From positions 12,831,623-12,895,622 of the forward strand of contig NC_042515.1 in NCBI RefSeq assembly GCF_900963305.1: a DNA stretch of 64,000 bases, in the 5' to 3' direction. Positions 46,245 to 59,267 of this stretch are shown one piece after another (within the stretch, counting starts at the first letter, position 1; each line of letters begins with the position of its first letter). Position numbers and translations under genes: made by a program. The notes under the pieces were generated by a model. It was not told the origin of the DNA and did no database searches. It worked only from the letters and a program-made list of their open reading frames with translations. Source of the stretch: Echeneis naucrates (Eukaryota; Chordata; Actinopteri; Carangiformes; Echeneidae).

Positions 46245-48927
46245 ATGGCAGGCCCTCATCACCCCGCCAGGGACAGAGATCCCCTTCGCTGTCAGGTCTG
46301 CAGCCAGCTCCTCAGGGATCCGGTCATTATTCCCTGCGGACACAGCTTCTGCATGCAGGCAGCTGAGCAGCGACAGACCCCGCAGCTGTCCGGACTGTGG
46401 TGAAGGTGTTTCCTCCGAAACGCAAATGATCGAGAACAGAGCTCTGGCTAATATGGTGAGAGACAAAAACCTCCGGGAGTTTTCCTGCTGCAACGATGAT
46501 CACCGTGATGTCTCTGCCTCAGCTCATCACGGACGACACAGAGTCTGTGTGAGAGAAGAGCGCAGGAGGAAAGAGGTACAGTGACCACGCAGGCTGAGAT
46601 TTCTGAGTTTGAACTATGGAGACTTTGCTCCCTGTTGTGGTAAACATGGGGGCATTGAATGAGGAGAGCAGAATGAGTCATCGATTCCAGACTTGAATCT
46701 TCCTCGCCCAAAGTAAATCTGAATCACTGGACTTTGTCTTGCTTTGCAAGAAAAAACAACAGTATAAGTTGCACCAATAATTTCCAAGAGAAGCTGTGTG
46801 TATTGATGTCAGATTCAGTACGACTGTTTCAAAGATTTTTCACTTCAAAGTCACTTACCTTTGCAAAAAATATGCAATAAATCATTTTTATTATCATTAT
46901 AAATATTATTATTTCACTGACATGATGAAAATCATCTGCATTTCCATCCAATACACATTAAAGGGGGAGCTCAAGAATCTGCAGAAGAAATCCAAAAATA
47001 TTATCAACGAACAAGAGAGGCAACAGAAGAACCTGGAGGCGACCCTCCAGCAGATTCAGGTGAGGCCAACTTGTGACATTTGCATTGTCGTCCAGTCCAG
47101 AAGACAATTCATCCATCCTGCTCACCTGTGTATCCAAACAGAAGGTGGCAGGACAAACGCAGGGCTTCTGTGAAGGCGTGGTGGTCAGCGTCATCAGCTC
47201 CCTCCAGAGACATTGTGAGTCACTGAAGGAGCTGATTAAGGCTCAGGAGCAGGGCGCCATGGCTCAGGTTCACAGCTCCATACGGACTCTGCAGGCGAAG
47301 ATGGAGGAGATGAAGAAGAGGGATGCTGAGCTGGATCGTCTAGCGCAGACTGACAACAACGCCCATTTCTTGCAGGTACTGTGGTGGCACCCATGTCTGA
47401 ACCATAGATGGTGTCCGTGCTCCCGGTTCTTATCCCCAGGCCTCTCTCGCTCACAGGAATGGGCCTCATTACGGTGTCGCTGTCAGAAGGACCATCTCCA
47501 CCCTCTGCCTGAGCTCTCAGAGGATCCACTCCTTCCCTTTGTGTTAACGAAGGGAGCTGTCCATGAACTCGGGAGGCAGCTGGAGGAATTTTGCGACAAA
47601 GAATTTCTCTCAATCTCTGATACTGGTATGTAGAAAATATGTTGATATTGGCTCCTATTTTTATTTATTTTTTTATTTTTTTAAAGAAGGATCTTTTCTT
47701 TATGGCATCAGGCTGTGGAGAGGCAGACGATGTTTACATGCAGGATGAAAGTGAAGAAAGTATCTTATAGCACCATAGCTTGTTTGAACTGTTGCCTGAT
47801 GGCTTGGTTTTTATGTTTGATAGTCAGAACATTCCGCCAGTTACAAGTGGCGTCATGTCTGGCGGATTATGGGAAGGATAATTATGGCTTCTTCATCCTA
47901 ACTAACACAGCAGAATATTAATCACAGGACTGAAGAGGAGCCACTTCAGTTACACAATTTATCAGCAAAATGTCTCTTTTGTAATTTGGGCGCACTGACC
48001 CCTTAATGTACAGGCTTTTAACGCGGCAGACATTTTGATGCTTCATAAGAGGAGAAGCAGAGCTGTAATAACATTTTCCTCTTTGCTGGCTCAGTGCCAT
48101 GGCTTAGACCTCAGTGAAGGAGGCCATGCTTTTCATTTTAATGGTAAATCTCCAATCTTGTGATGTTGTCTGACAGTTTCTTATGGACTTGGCAGCACGC
48201 TAACAGGACAGAGCAGCGAGCCGACGACCAGAGCAGAGTTTCTGCAGTGTGAGTTCATCTCCTCATGTTTCAGACACTGACAGCCTATTAATCAGCGCTT
48301 TCATCCATCGTGGACAATCTCAGCTGTGCTCGTCTAACTTTACGTCTTTTTTTTTTTTTTTTTTTCATGGCTTCAGACGCATGCGAGCTCACCCTGGACC
48401 GCAGCACAGCCCATGAAGATCTGGTTGTTTCTGAGGGGGACAAAGAAGCGAAGCCCAGACCTCCTCAGACAGCCAGGTTCACAGCGCCCCGTGATCCTCG
48501 GAGGTTCACCCACCGCCGGCAGGTACTGTGCAGGGAAGGCCTGCAGGCTGAGCGCTGCTATTATGAGATAGAGTTGGAAGGAAACAAGGCCGAGATCGCT
48601 CTCACCTACAAAGGGATAGACAGGAAATCACGCACGAGGCTGTCAGCTTTTGGGGCAAATGAAAATTCCTGGAGTCTCGATCGATCCACACATTACTCTG
48701 TGAGTCACAATGGTAAGAGTGTCCAGCTCACAGTGTCCCCCAGCCACCACAGGACAGGGATTTATCTGAAGTTCAAGGAGGGAACTCTGTCTTTCTATGA
48801 AGTGTCAGATAGCATGACGTTTCTTTACAAGGTTGAGGCCACGTTCACTGAGCCGCTGTATCCAGGCTTCTGGCTGGAAAAAAACTGTTGCATCAGGATC
48901 AGCGATTTAAGACAGGACATGTTATAA
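46245..48927 (+). CDS. TRIM-type E3 ligase: RING, coiled coil, PRY-SPRY, no B-box
   Basis: Six exons: 46245-46575, 46964-47059, 47142-47375, 47457-47625, 48177-48248 and 48377-48927. The second and third are exactly 96 and 234 nt, the standard TRIM coiled-coil exons. The N-terminus reads MAGPHHPARDRDPLRCQVC then DPVIIPCGHSFC, a C3HC4 RING start, and CPDCGEG follows in the next frame. Coiled coil: GELKNLQKKSKNIINEQERQ and LQAKMEEMKKRDAELDRL. A junction TRAEFLQYACELTLD leads into PRY-SPRY (RFTHRRQVLCREGL, ending near GFWLEKNCCIRISD). No B-box was found. One extra base in the RING exon (331 nt instead of a multiple of 3) breaks the frame, and the sixth RING cysteine also appears lost. Otherwise 483 codons would be open. 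The gene may be recently inactivated, may be translated from a downstream ATG as a RING-less protein, or the base may be a sequence error. The exact TRIM subfamily is not assigned; RNF135-like layout is one option. Confidence 0.8.
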
Positions 48928-49460
48928 ATGACTGATTTGCTTCTGACTATGACACAGTTCCATTTCCAATTTAAACCTAATCATTGGCCTTCATTCTTGA
49001 ACAAGAATTATTCAGAAACAGCAACTTGTCAACTCTTTATTATTAATACTTCTGGTGCTGTTTACATTTTTTACATAATTTTTCAGTATCATACAATCAT
49101 AACATGACGGAAGAGAGAGATACAGAGAACTCGTAAAGGGACCTTTCTACAGATATCTCCTGTACAGTGTTTGAAATGTGTGCTCAGTAAGGCCCAGCAC
49201 TCACAGGTCATAAGAGGAAATCTACACACACACACACACACACACACGCCATTTCTTTGGATCATAATTTTTGTGCTCAAATCACTGTTATTAATTACCC
49301 TAATTATTCTGCAGTTTAAATAACGTAAAATGTACTTCCACAAGGACAACAAAACACATTTTCAAAAGTGCATTATGACATTCATTATTACTTAATACTA
49401 CACTAACTGCTAAAACTGTTTCTTTTTTATGATACACATGACAATAAAATCTGGTTACAC
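48928..49460 (+). other. 3' UTR of the TRIM-type gene
   Basis: A plus-strand AATAAA near 49443-49448 is a plausible end. It converges with the slc6a17 3' UTR from the other strand. A (CA)n stretch lies at about 49224-49247. Confidence 0.4.
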
Positions 49461-52304
49461 AAGATATTTACAAACATGAACACCATCTCTACACGTCCCT
49501 CAGCATGAAGGACCTGCAAAAACTAAACAGCACAAGAACCGAAAAGTAAACTGATGGTTTACAGCCACACTAGTGATTCAGAGAGACTGTGACTTTTGTC
49601 CCACAGCAGAAAACATTTTTGAAAGGACGAATAATTTAGGGGCCAATAATTGAATCTTTGCAAGCACCCATTGTCTTTCTACAGCAGCGAAAGTAGAAGA
49701 ATTTCACAAAATAATAAGTGACAAGATGACCATGTTTATCACCAAGTTCCATGTCTGTTTCTATCGATTAAGCGCCACCAATAAATCTAATTTGGATGTG
49801 TTTTACCAATGTAATTCTTGTACCAAATGCCAGAATTTCAACAACAAAAAAGATACCACAAGATTATTTGGATCAAACTGCAGCAGCTGCGGAAATAGAC
49901 TTTGGTACCTCATCAGGAGGAGGCTCATGAAATCTGGTGTCGCTTGTCCTCCAAGAAGCAATGTAATAAGAAAATAATAAGATCATCAAAACAATTTGCC
50001 TCATAACTACTCATGTGTTGGCTTTGAAATCCAAGATGATTAATGCATCTTCTTTTTTTTTAATTGATACTTCTGTGGCAACCTAAGTTAAATCCTTCCC
50101 AAATGTGGCACAGATAACATTTAGAAAAGGATTTTTAATTTCGAAAAAGCATTCAAACATAGAAATGCATCTAAATTTCCATCAGGGCAAACAATTAGGT
50201 TTCTCCATACTGTCTACTTTCCTAGATGCAGTGAAACTTGCTATGAGTGCCTAACCTCTCTCTTGTCATAATGTGCCATGTTTCCAGGCTTAGTCTGCAA
50301 ATAAGTACAGATAGCAAGAAAACGTGTTTAACATATTAGCGTGCTATGAGAGCATAGACTTGAATGTCTCTGAGGTTGACCGAATCATTTTATAGGTATC
50401 TTGTGTTAAACAAGAGGAAATGTTTACCGCGTTTTGTGGTAAATGACCAGTGTGGCTACAAACAAGTAGACCAGTATTGGTTAAGTGGGGCTGTGTGAAC
50501 ATTACCTCATATGAGGTACAGTCACACAACCAGCTGCCCGCAAAACTACACACTCTCGCCACCTCACCCAGCCAGCAGCTTGTTCACATCCACCACAAGA
50601 ATGGCTTACACAAACTACAAAATAGTCCTCAAATGTACAGTTTGTTTTTTACTGGTCACTTTTAAAAGATAAATCTTTGTTAATCCTCACAACTACATAC
50701 ACAATTATACAGGAATATAAATATCAGTTTTTTGACCTGAACACCATGGCTTTGAATATGGTGATTAAAAAAATAAATAAAAGTATCCTATTTTGTAAAA
50801 GAAATGTGCTCAGTTTCACTGTCAGAGTGAACAAAAATAAAACATGATCCCAGAAAAGTCGATCCTCTTTATTTTACCTGTTCAGACTGTATGACTGGGT
50901 TCATGCTGTCTGTGTCAAGATGTTTACTATTTCAAAAATGTACAGATACAGTGCGTGCATGTGTGTGTATTTTATTTGTTTCTCCATCTATTTGAAGAAG
51001 CTAAGGCATACAGATACTAAACTCGGTTTAAGACTCCTGGATTTGACTTGTTGTTGCCTAAATTACTGTATTTTTCGTCCACGGTTGTCTTTTTTTATTT
51101 CATATTCATTATTCTCTTCAAAGTGAACATAGCTTGTGCAGTGCTGTTTGTGCTATAAAATAAATATATTGCTTGATTGTTATTGTTTGTTTTTGATGGC
51201 AGCAATGCTACATGGGCAGAAATAATTGTTAAAAATCTCCTTTGTGCTTTCGGAGCATTGTCAGTTTTGAAGCAAGAATATCAGAACTGATTCGAACAGA
51301 CGATTTGGACATTTGTTTGAAAATAATGTGAACAAGCAGTGTTTCGTGTCAGTGGGTGATATTTGTTCCAGGTCTTTTGTATCAGTCTGATGAGTTCACG
51401 TCATCGTCAATGTAATTCATTATAGTAAGTATTTTGTCATATAATAGGTAGACTAAGTGTTTCATTTGTTGGCCTGATATGAGTAGTTTTCTACAGCACA
51501 AGATACACAATGTGTGTGTGTGATGGACGAAGCGGTAATCTTTATCTGCAGCAGTTAACAAAAATTATATCCTCCTTCATGGTATTACTATACTTACCAT
51601 TTACACAATGAACAAGAACAATAATGGCTACTCTAAAAACAGTAGGAGGTTGGGCATCTTTAGATCAGCCTTAAGCGTAGTTTACGTTACAGCTTCCTGT
51701 GAAGAGAAACCAACAAGACAGGAAGTGTTTGATAGTTCAAAAGTGGCAGAAATGTGGTGCACATCCAGGCTCACTGGAGACTTACTGTATGTACACACTG
51801 AAACCACTCTGTACTTAAACTGCGTGGCTTTGATCCATGGTATTGCTAAAGAGGGCTGTGATGCAAACAGGGACAGACTTTAAACCTTAAAGGAATCAAA
51901 CTGACATTCGTGTTGCTGCTCAGTGCCGAGCAGAGTGAAATCCCGTTCACTGCTCCTCTACATTCATTCTATCTGATCCTCTGCACTGGTGGGGGGGGGG
52001 GTGTGTCGGTCTGAGGATCCTTCTGCTAAGGCAAAGAACTGGACCAGAGACTTTCATCTTCAGCACACAAACTATGGGATTTTAAATACAGAATAGATGG
52101 AGATGTACAGTGTGTAAGAGTGAATTTAATGTCTTTTAATCTTCCTTGGTGTTGCTTTGGGATATAAACGATGGGGCTACATACAGTTTTGTTGTGTTTG
52201 CTGGGTGCTGGAGGGGTTTTTCTCCGTGCTGGAGTGACCCCTGGTGGAGACTTTAAGGTAAACTGTGCTAAAGGATTAGATGCCGGGGGACGATTGGGCA
52301 GCAG
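49036..52304 (-). other. slc6a17: slc6a17 3' UTR (length uncertain)
   Basis: Minus-strand AATAAA signals lie near 50868-50873 and 49036-49041, giving a 3' UTR of about 1.4 or 3.3 kb. Mammalian SLC6A17 has a long 3' UTR. Small open frames within (for example 49726-49977, +) are not gene-like. A G-run lies near 51990-52000. Confidence 0.45.
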
Positions 52305-55300
52305 TCAAGAGTCAGACTCTGGTGTTGCAGGCGTGGTTGGTGTTGTTGGCGTAGTTGGGCTGATAGCTGCGTTTTGATAGCTCGTACCGTAGCAGCTGTT
52401 GGGAGACAGAGAGTTGGGGTCCAGGGGTTTGTTCTCTCCAGGAGTCAGGAAAGCTCTTTTTGCTGGCCCTGACGATGGGACCTCGCCGGGCTTGGCTCCG
52501 AGGATAAATTTGGCCTCGTCCTGCTCCTCCAGGTTAGACATGTCCTTCATCATGGTTTTACGGTACGAGACGGACAACTTGTTGGAGCCGTCTGACATCA
52601 GGTTGAAGTGACGGGCAATAAAGACGACAGGAAGAGGAAGCATGGCCACTGTGATGAGAGAAAAGCACATGGCCAGGGCCCAAGGAGGGTAGCTCTGGAA
52701 ACGCTCCTGAGCCTGCAGACACAGACAATGTTCATGAGGAACTTATAACAAACAAACAAAAAGTAACCAACACCTATAAATGACAAATAGGTCAAATTAT
52801 TAACATGACAATTTTATTTATTCATCTCTAGTTATTGCCACCACCGGGGCCTGAATATGGATTATACAAAAATTATACAAAAAACAGGAAGATATAAAAA
52901 TATGATTCATTAATCCACTATTATATAAAGTCATACATATAAGAATGCATCCTGTATGTTAATGCAGTAATTAATCATGATGATGTGCTGATTCTTTATA
53001 TAGCACTAAATTATTTTGAGATGTATGTTTGTATACACACACACACACACGCAAACCCCAACCAAGACACACATGCACGGACTGACCAACTCTTGGACCC
53101 AGGCGTTGTATCCAGGGGGGATGATGGCCATTTCTATGACAGTGGCCGAGATGAGAACGATGAGACAGAAAGGAGAGACGTACTTCCACAGGTAGAAATA
53201 GATCATGTGTGGTCTAAAACCTAACATGTCCTCCAGATCCTGCATGAACCTGATAAAGATGAGCCAGAATAATATAGTATTACAGTGATGCTCATGCCTT
53301 TATAAAAATTACTGCCATACGTCAGTTAGTCTACTTTCAAACAGACAGACAGGCAGCTAACACAGAGGTACCTTTTAGTGCCATAAATCCAAGCGACAGA
53401 GAGATTTTCCAGGATGACCACAACAGTGAGAGGCAGACCAGCAGAATAGTCATCAAACATGGTGACAAAGTAATTCCCTGAGCGCTGAACAAACAACAGG
53501 CCACAAAGGAATGCAAAAATGCAACAACACACTGGAAGAAAAGAAAAATGAGGTAAAAGATTAAGAGCTGTTTTGCTTTCAGTGCACTCAGAACACAAAG
53601 CCTAATGCAGCCCAATCCCAAATGTGCCTTAATCTTTTTCAAGTGCTGAGTAATAAGTTACAGCTATTTAAAACATTTTGCATCCTGGTGGAGCAATTAG
53701 GTGAGGTTTACCAGTGAAAAGCTCCTTCTGGACTTTATAGGTGTCGAGGACGGGTGTAGTAATACCGGTCATGGTGCCGATCATGCTGCCTAGGCCGAGG
53801 TTGATCAGCATGAAGAAGAACATGACTGACCAGAACGGAGATGCTGGGAAATGGGTCATAGCTTCTGTGAAGGCGATGAAAGCCAGGCCTGTGCCCTGGA
53901 CTGCCTGCAGAGAGACAGTTCGAGGAGTCAGGAGTGGAGGCAAAACGTAACAAGTCAAAGACAGAACTAGAAATAAATTTGCGTCTGTGGAAATCTGCTC
54001 ACCTTGTTGAGCTCGTCCTCCAGGAGACAAGGCTCCAGGCCCAGCTGGGAGAAGCTGCCCTCTTTGACTGCCTTGATGACCCCGTACAGCTCAGTGTAGT
54101 CTGATGTGCTGATATTAGCGAAGTTCACATGTGGAGGGATGAGATCATGACTCAGAACGTTTGTGTTGAGGTATCCCACAATCTTCTCTGCATTCCTGCA
54201 GTGATAAAAAAAAAGGAAAGGATTAATAAGAGCTACTGCAGCTTAGTACAAGCTGGCCTATTCTGCAAACGAATGAGTTCTGCCGTTCTGTAAACTCAGC
54301 TTCAGCTCTGTGCTTGGGTCATTGGTCATTTCACCACTTTACTGTGGAAACGTCTTGATAACTGTTGGATCGATTTTTGTCTCTTGGAGGATGAGGTCTT
54401 TTAACATGGGTGGCATCTTAACTCTCTTCTAATCAAATGTTGGATTTCTCCAATACTTTGTTTTATGAACAAATAACAAGGAGAAGTCCCCGCAGGCCTC
54501 TGTGCTCTGTGTTTAGTGCTAAATTTCCAAACACCAGCAATGCTTATATGACAGAATGTGATAATGAGGGAAGGGAAAATGAACATGTGCAAATGTTAGC
54601 ATTTAGCATGGATTGGGACTGGCCTAAATCTGGGTGAAATATAATCACAACACGTGTTGAACTCACTCTTCGACACACTTTTCATTCATGACGTTGGCCT
54701 TGAAGCCTAGCACGGCGAAAACCACCAGTGTGGCCAGAATGGAGGTGAAGAAGTTGATGAAGGAGACGAGCACAGCGTCGAAATGGCAGTTGTTGTCTAT
54801 TTTATTGTAACTGGAGAAAGCTATGACTCCTCCAAAGCCCAGACCCAAGGCGAAGAAGACCTGGGTGGCTGCCTCCCTCCACACCTGAGGCTCCAACATC
54901 TTCTCCAACTACAAGAAAAAAGGTACTAATCTACGTATATGTATATAGTCATAAGTATATTACAACAAAAATGAAAGCCACCTGACCTTGGGAGTGAACA
55001 TGTGAGCAATACCATCCACAGATCCCTTCAGCATTAACCCCCTGACCAGGAAACAGAAGAGCACCACGTAGGGGAAAAGTGAGCTGAAGTACATCACCTG
55101 TGAATCAGGGGAGGAAAATTAGTTACGAGAAAGAAAACCAGCAGCCTACTACATGTTTTTATGTCATCAAATCATCCCTTCACTACCTTTCCAGAGGAGG
55201 CGATCCCTTTAATGACAGCGAGACAGACAATGATCCACGCCACAAACAGAGACAGCGTCATTTTGACGTTGAGGCCACCGCTCTCTGCGATGGTGCTGGT

Positions 55301-58300
55301 CGTGTTCAGAGTCTGCCGGTACCAGAAGTAGGTGGTGGCTGAGCTTTTGCCGCACTCCGGCTCCACAACTGTATGTTTTGCAGACAGATACAGATGGAGG
55401 GTTTAGTTTGGGCGAAAATTAGTACGAAGGAAGGGAGGTGGGTGTTAAGATGCTGCTGTGCTTGGATGGGATGTGCCTGTGGGGAAGACAGTGAGGGCAA
55501 AAGGACAAATATAACAAGATGGAGAACGTTTGCTCAGGGTCAACATCTCAATTCGCGGCTGGTTTACACCTCCTCAGATGTAAGTGAGCTAAACAAGGTC
55601 ATCTGTGCGCTTGGTATGCACAGCATTAACCTTCAATTCACTCCAGCTGAGACGTTTTTCAGCGTGTATGTTCTCTTGTTACCTTGGGGAAGGATATATA
55701 CTGTATGTGGCTCAGGTTAGACTCAGCAGTGATACTGGCTGTGTGTAATATTGCACATTTATATACACGGACACACAAACGTGCATAGATGTTTACAGAT
55801 GTGAAACAATATAAAACCTCTGAATTCAATGCTCCCATTACTTCATTCAGCATTTCTTAATTATGGTCTGCTTCCATGGTGACGCTTTGGGCACACTGGA
55901 TCATGGACCTATAAGAGCAAGAAAATTTCTGAATTCTGCTGCTGTCCTTCAACATCAGTGTCCTTCAGACTGGGCTGAATCTCTTCTCTCCAACTCTACC
56001 AGCAGCATAATCAGCCTTGCTGAGTCATACACATGCTGAGTTTCTTGGCTGCCCCGGGGTTATAATATTATCAGCACTAATCGAATGAACTCCTCAGGGT
56101 TTTCATCTGGATTATGCCTGTGAAGTTGTTACTGAGAATTGCAAGTAAGTTAAAGCAGTTGGTTTGATCCATTTTGGTGCCTCATTATGAGGTTGATGAG
56201 CTTAATGCAACAGAAACCATGAGAAAAATACACATGATGACTATGACTGACTACATGGATATTATTTTACTGTGGACAATAATCCTTCATTTTCAGGCCA
56301 AGAGCCAAAATACAAGGCAGGTTTGGCCTTGTTTTAAATCAGCCTGTGTTTTTGAAAGGTGATATACAAACAAACTCTCTTAGTGCTTCATATCACTGAC
56401 TTGCAAGGGTCCCGTTCCTTCTGATCGGGCAGTCGCTCCACGGCAAAGGAAACTGGAAGGACTGGAAGAAGTAGAAGATGCTCCAACCAATGATCACATT
56501 ATAGTAGAGGCCCACAAAGCCACACACCTGTATGGTTGGATAGATAGATACATAGATAGATAGACAGACAGACAGACATATGATGAGTAACTTTATTATA
56601 CAGAATTTCAATCAGTACTGAATGGAAGAAGTATGCTAATCAGTCAGCATGCTGTGTGCATGTCCCAGGTTGCTGTCAGTCTTCTGAGCAGTCTTGCCAG
56701 CCAGGACATTCAGGAGCTAAATAAGGTTGAGGAAAGCATGAATAATTAAAATGCTCCCTTTTCAACAGTGATCCTCCTTGAGATATTTATAGCTACTTCT
56801 GTGCCAGCCGCACAACTTCGGAGAAAGGCTCACTCTTAAACAAGTCGATACCTCCCATATGCCCACGAGAGATATAACAGAGCACATAGTTCAGAGATCC
56901 AAAAACATACATATCTATCTAGATAGATAGACAGCTAGATGACCTTGAACTGATATTCATTCAGCAATTGTCCATTTCTTTAATTACATGAATTACTGCT
57001 TCTCTTACCATCAAACTTGACATCCCTATCCCACCCAATCGAGGACATACGTAGTTCCACACACCGATGCTTCCACGTCGGATCTTCTGACCCACTGCCA
57101 GCTCCAGGAAGAACAGTGGGATCCCGATGATGAGGAGGAGGATGAAGTAGGGAACCAGATAGGCACCTGAAAAACATGGAGGCTTTTAGCTGAACTCAAA
57201 CAGTACATTATTGAGGTGTTAAATGGAAAATGTGTCACCACACCACACAGAGGGAAATAATATGATAATAATATGAAAAAAGAATAATGGTATCTGTCCT
57301 TTATCGCAATGTCTTTTGTTGTTGTCGTTGTTGGGTGAGATGAATTGAAAGACAAAGTTCAGCAGAGGGGCAATGTCGTGCATTGAAATAGCAAAGAATA
57401 GGAGAAACACCACAAACATCCTCACAGAGTTGAATCAGAAGAATGAAAATGATGAATGAAAATCGCAGGGTTGAACTGTAATTTGTATGTAGCCGAATAT
57501 ATAATGTAATAATAATAATAATAGTCTAAACATTAAACTAAACGTGTGTCACTGCAGTTTAATCCAGAAAGACATAATCAGGATGCAGCTTTTATTTTTT
57601 ATTTTTTTTACACAAAAGTGTATCACCATCTAGGATATTAAGACGTATAGCAGATCAACATGGACCACTGTTAATGCATCAAAAGTAGGAATGACATTCA
57701 GTGGCACACATGTCTCATTCAGGTTAGGGCGATTGGGCTGAGAGAGAAAAGGCAAAATGGAGGAGCCCACTTCATCACTGGTTATTTAAACCAGTGCCGG
57801 TTATACACACATCACTCAGTTATGGGCATTCGGATGTGACAATAGGGGGAAAAATGATAAAGGATGTTATGGAAGAGTTATGGAAGAGTGGAATGGAGGA
57901 GCAGAAGGTCTGCACAGTGATAACTCCCAAACAACACAGATCTTTAATGTGTCTGTAATTGGCTGCCAGACAGCAAATTACACAGTGACAAATGGCCACT
58001 TGCCAGGCTACATGACCTGACTGGTCTGGGAGTGAGTTCACTGTCGGTAAATCCTCCCTATAGGCAATAAACCCTCCGTATATGCAGTGAATCAGACACT
58101 GGAAACACTTGGAGCAGTGACTGCCGTGTGCCTGTCAATCCATGATGACAAGGTGTTTTTCATCAATAGCGAACACAGATTTACGCTGTACATGCCTCAG
58201 ATTACGTACATGTTTACTAAAATAATACCTCATCATCTATCGAGTATCAGTTGAGCCTGGCCTGCTCCACTGGCAGCAGTAATCAATGATACAACTATAA

Positions 58301-59258
58301 TTAGACAGAGCAATTTTCTACACAATACAGCTGCTCTCTAGACTGTTCTGTACTGAGGGAAAGTGCAGATTGTGTGCAGTTTGTAATGGATGAGTAGTTT
58401 GTGATGGTCAATACTTTTCAATCTTACAATATAGCAAAGTAAGCTCTTTGAATAGTTTTAGTGATGAAAAGACACCAATGGCATTATCATTCTATCCCAG
58501 AATAAGTGGATCAACTGAACAATAGCTGTTAGTACCCAAGTAAAAGTTTCAAGTCAAAAGAAATCTGATTAATGTCCTCAATTGATGTGACTGAGCCAAC
58601 ATCCATATCTGAGGCTTATACGTTTTTAAATAAACACGTTTGTGTTTAAAAGAAGTAAGCTGACCACATCTCTGTGAGATACCTGCTCTGACAACAGTTC
58701 AGTTGCATTGTGGGTGACAGAAATGCCAGGAATAACGAAAAGAAAAAAGATGAAATTGAATAGAATTAATGCCTGATAGACGAACAGATAGGTAGAACTA
58801 TGAGTGGTTACTATTTCACTTAGGTAATGTAGAGTCCACTGTTTCACTACATCATAAATATTATTTAAGTACAAATAGAGTTGAGCACTACTATAACCAT
58901 TATTGGAGCTGTAAATGAAATCATTTCGGGATCTGACTGTAACTCAGCTTGTACTGTGCTTTTCCCCAAACTCACCTCCTCCATTCTTTTGGCACAGGTA
59001 AGGGAATCGCCACACATTGCCCAGGCCCACAGAAAAGCCCACCTGGGCCAGGATGTACTGGAGCTTGCTGTTCCATGCGGGGCGTCCATCATTTTCGGGC
59101 ACCTCTATCTGTGGAACTTTTTTCCCAGCAGCCCCTCTGACGTTCAGGGAACTGTTCTTGTAGTCGAGTGGCTCCTCGTGTGCGAGCAGGTCAGCCACCG
59201 ACTCTGTGACGTGCTCATGGCTCTGCTCGCGCTGCGTCACCTTGCTGTTTTTAGGCAT
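52305..59258 (-). CDS. slc6a17: Synaptic-vesicle neutral amino-acid transporter NTT4 (SLC6A17)
   Basis: Sodium-dependent SLC6 transporter of synaptic vesicles (substrates such as proline, glycine, leucine, glutamine). Minus-strand exons 59258-58976, 57166-57009, 56527-56401, 55368-55187, 55097-54987, 54908-54667, 54195-54003, 53904-53712, 53531-53372, 53249-53087 and 52712-52305 fit in phase and give 739 aa (human 727). The N-terminus [20 protein letters not shown] is nearly identical to the mammalian protein. TM1 carries [16 protein letters not shown]. Other landmarks are [61 protein letters not shown] and VAWIYGTK. The C-terminal tail ends in a Pro/Thr repeat [17 protein letters not shown], unlike the mammalian tail. 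The tenth exon could end at GAG or GAG-TTG; alignment length favours the latter (donor GTCAGT). Confidence 0.97.
56538..56579 (-). repeat. (TATC)n/(TGTC)n microsatellite before slc6a17 exon 3 acceptor
   Basis: The plus strand reads GATA/GACA tetranucleotides. In gene sense they form TGTC and TATC repeats ending about 10 bases before the CAG acceptor at 56528-56530. Confidence 0.9.
57167..58975 (-). other. slc6a17 intron 1 (coding), no further gene
   Basis: About 1.8 kb with short AT-rich repeats. No exon or mobile element recognised. Confidence 0.45.
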
Positions 59259-59265
59259 GAGTGAG
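59259..59265 (-). other. slc6a17: 5' UTR part of slc6a17 exon 2
   Basis: An acceptor CTGACCCTCAG ends at 59267, leaving seven to eight untranslated bases before the ATG. So the first exon is non-coding. Confidence 0.65.
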
Positions 59266-59267
59266 GC

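Noticed and set aside
49726-49977. 83-codon plus frame with several Cys pairs
   Set aside because: Cys spacing looks vaguely zinc-finger-like but fits no family. It lies in the slc6a17 3' UTR on the opposite strand.
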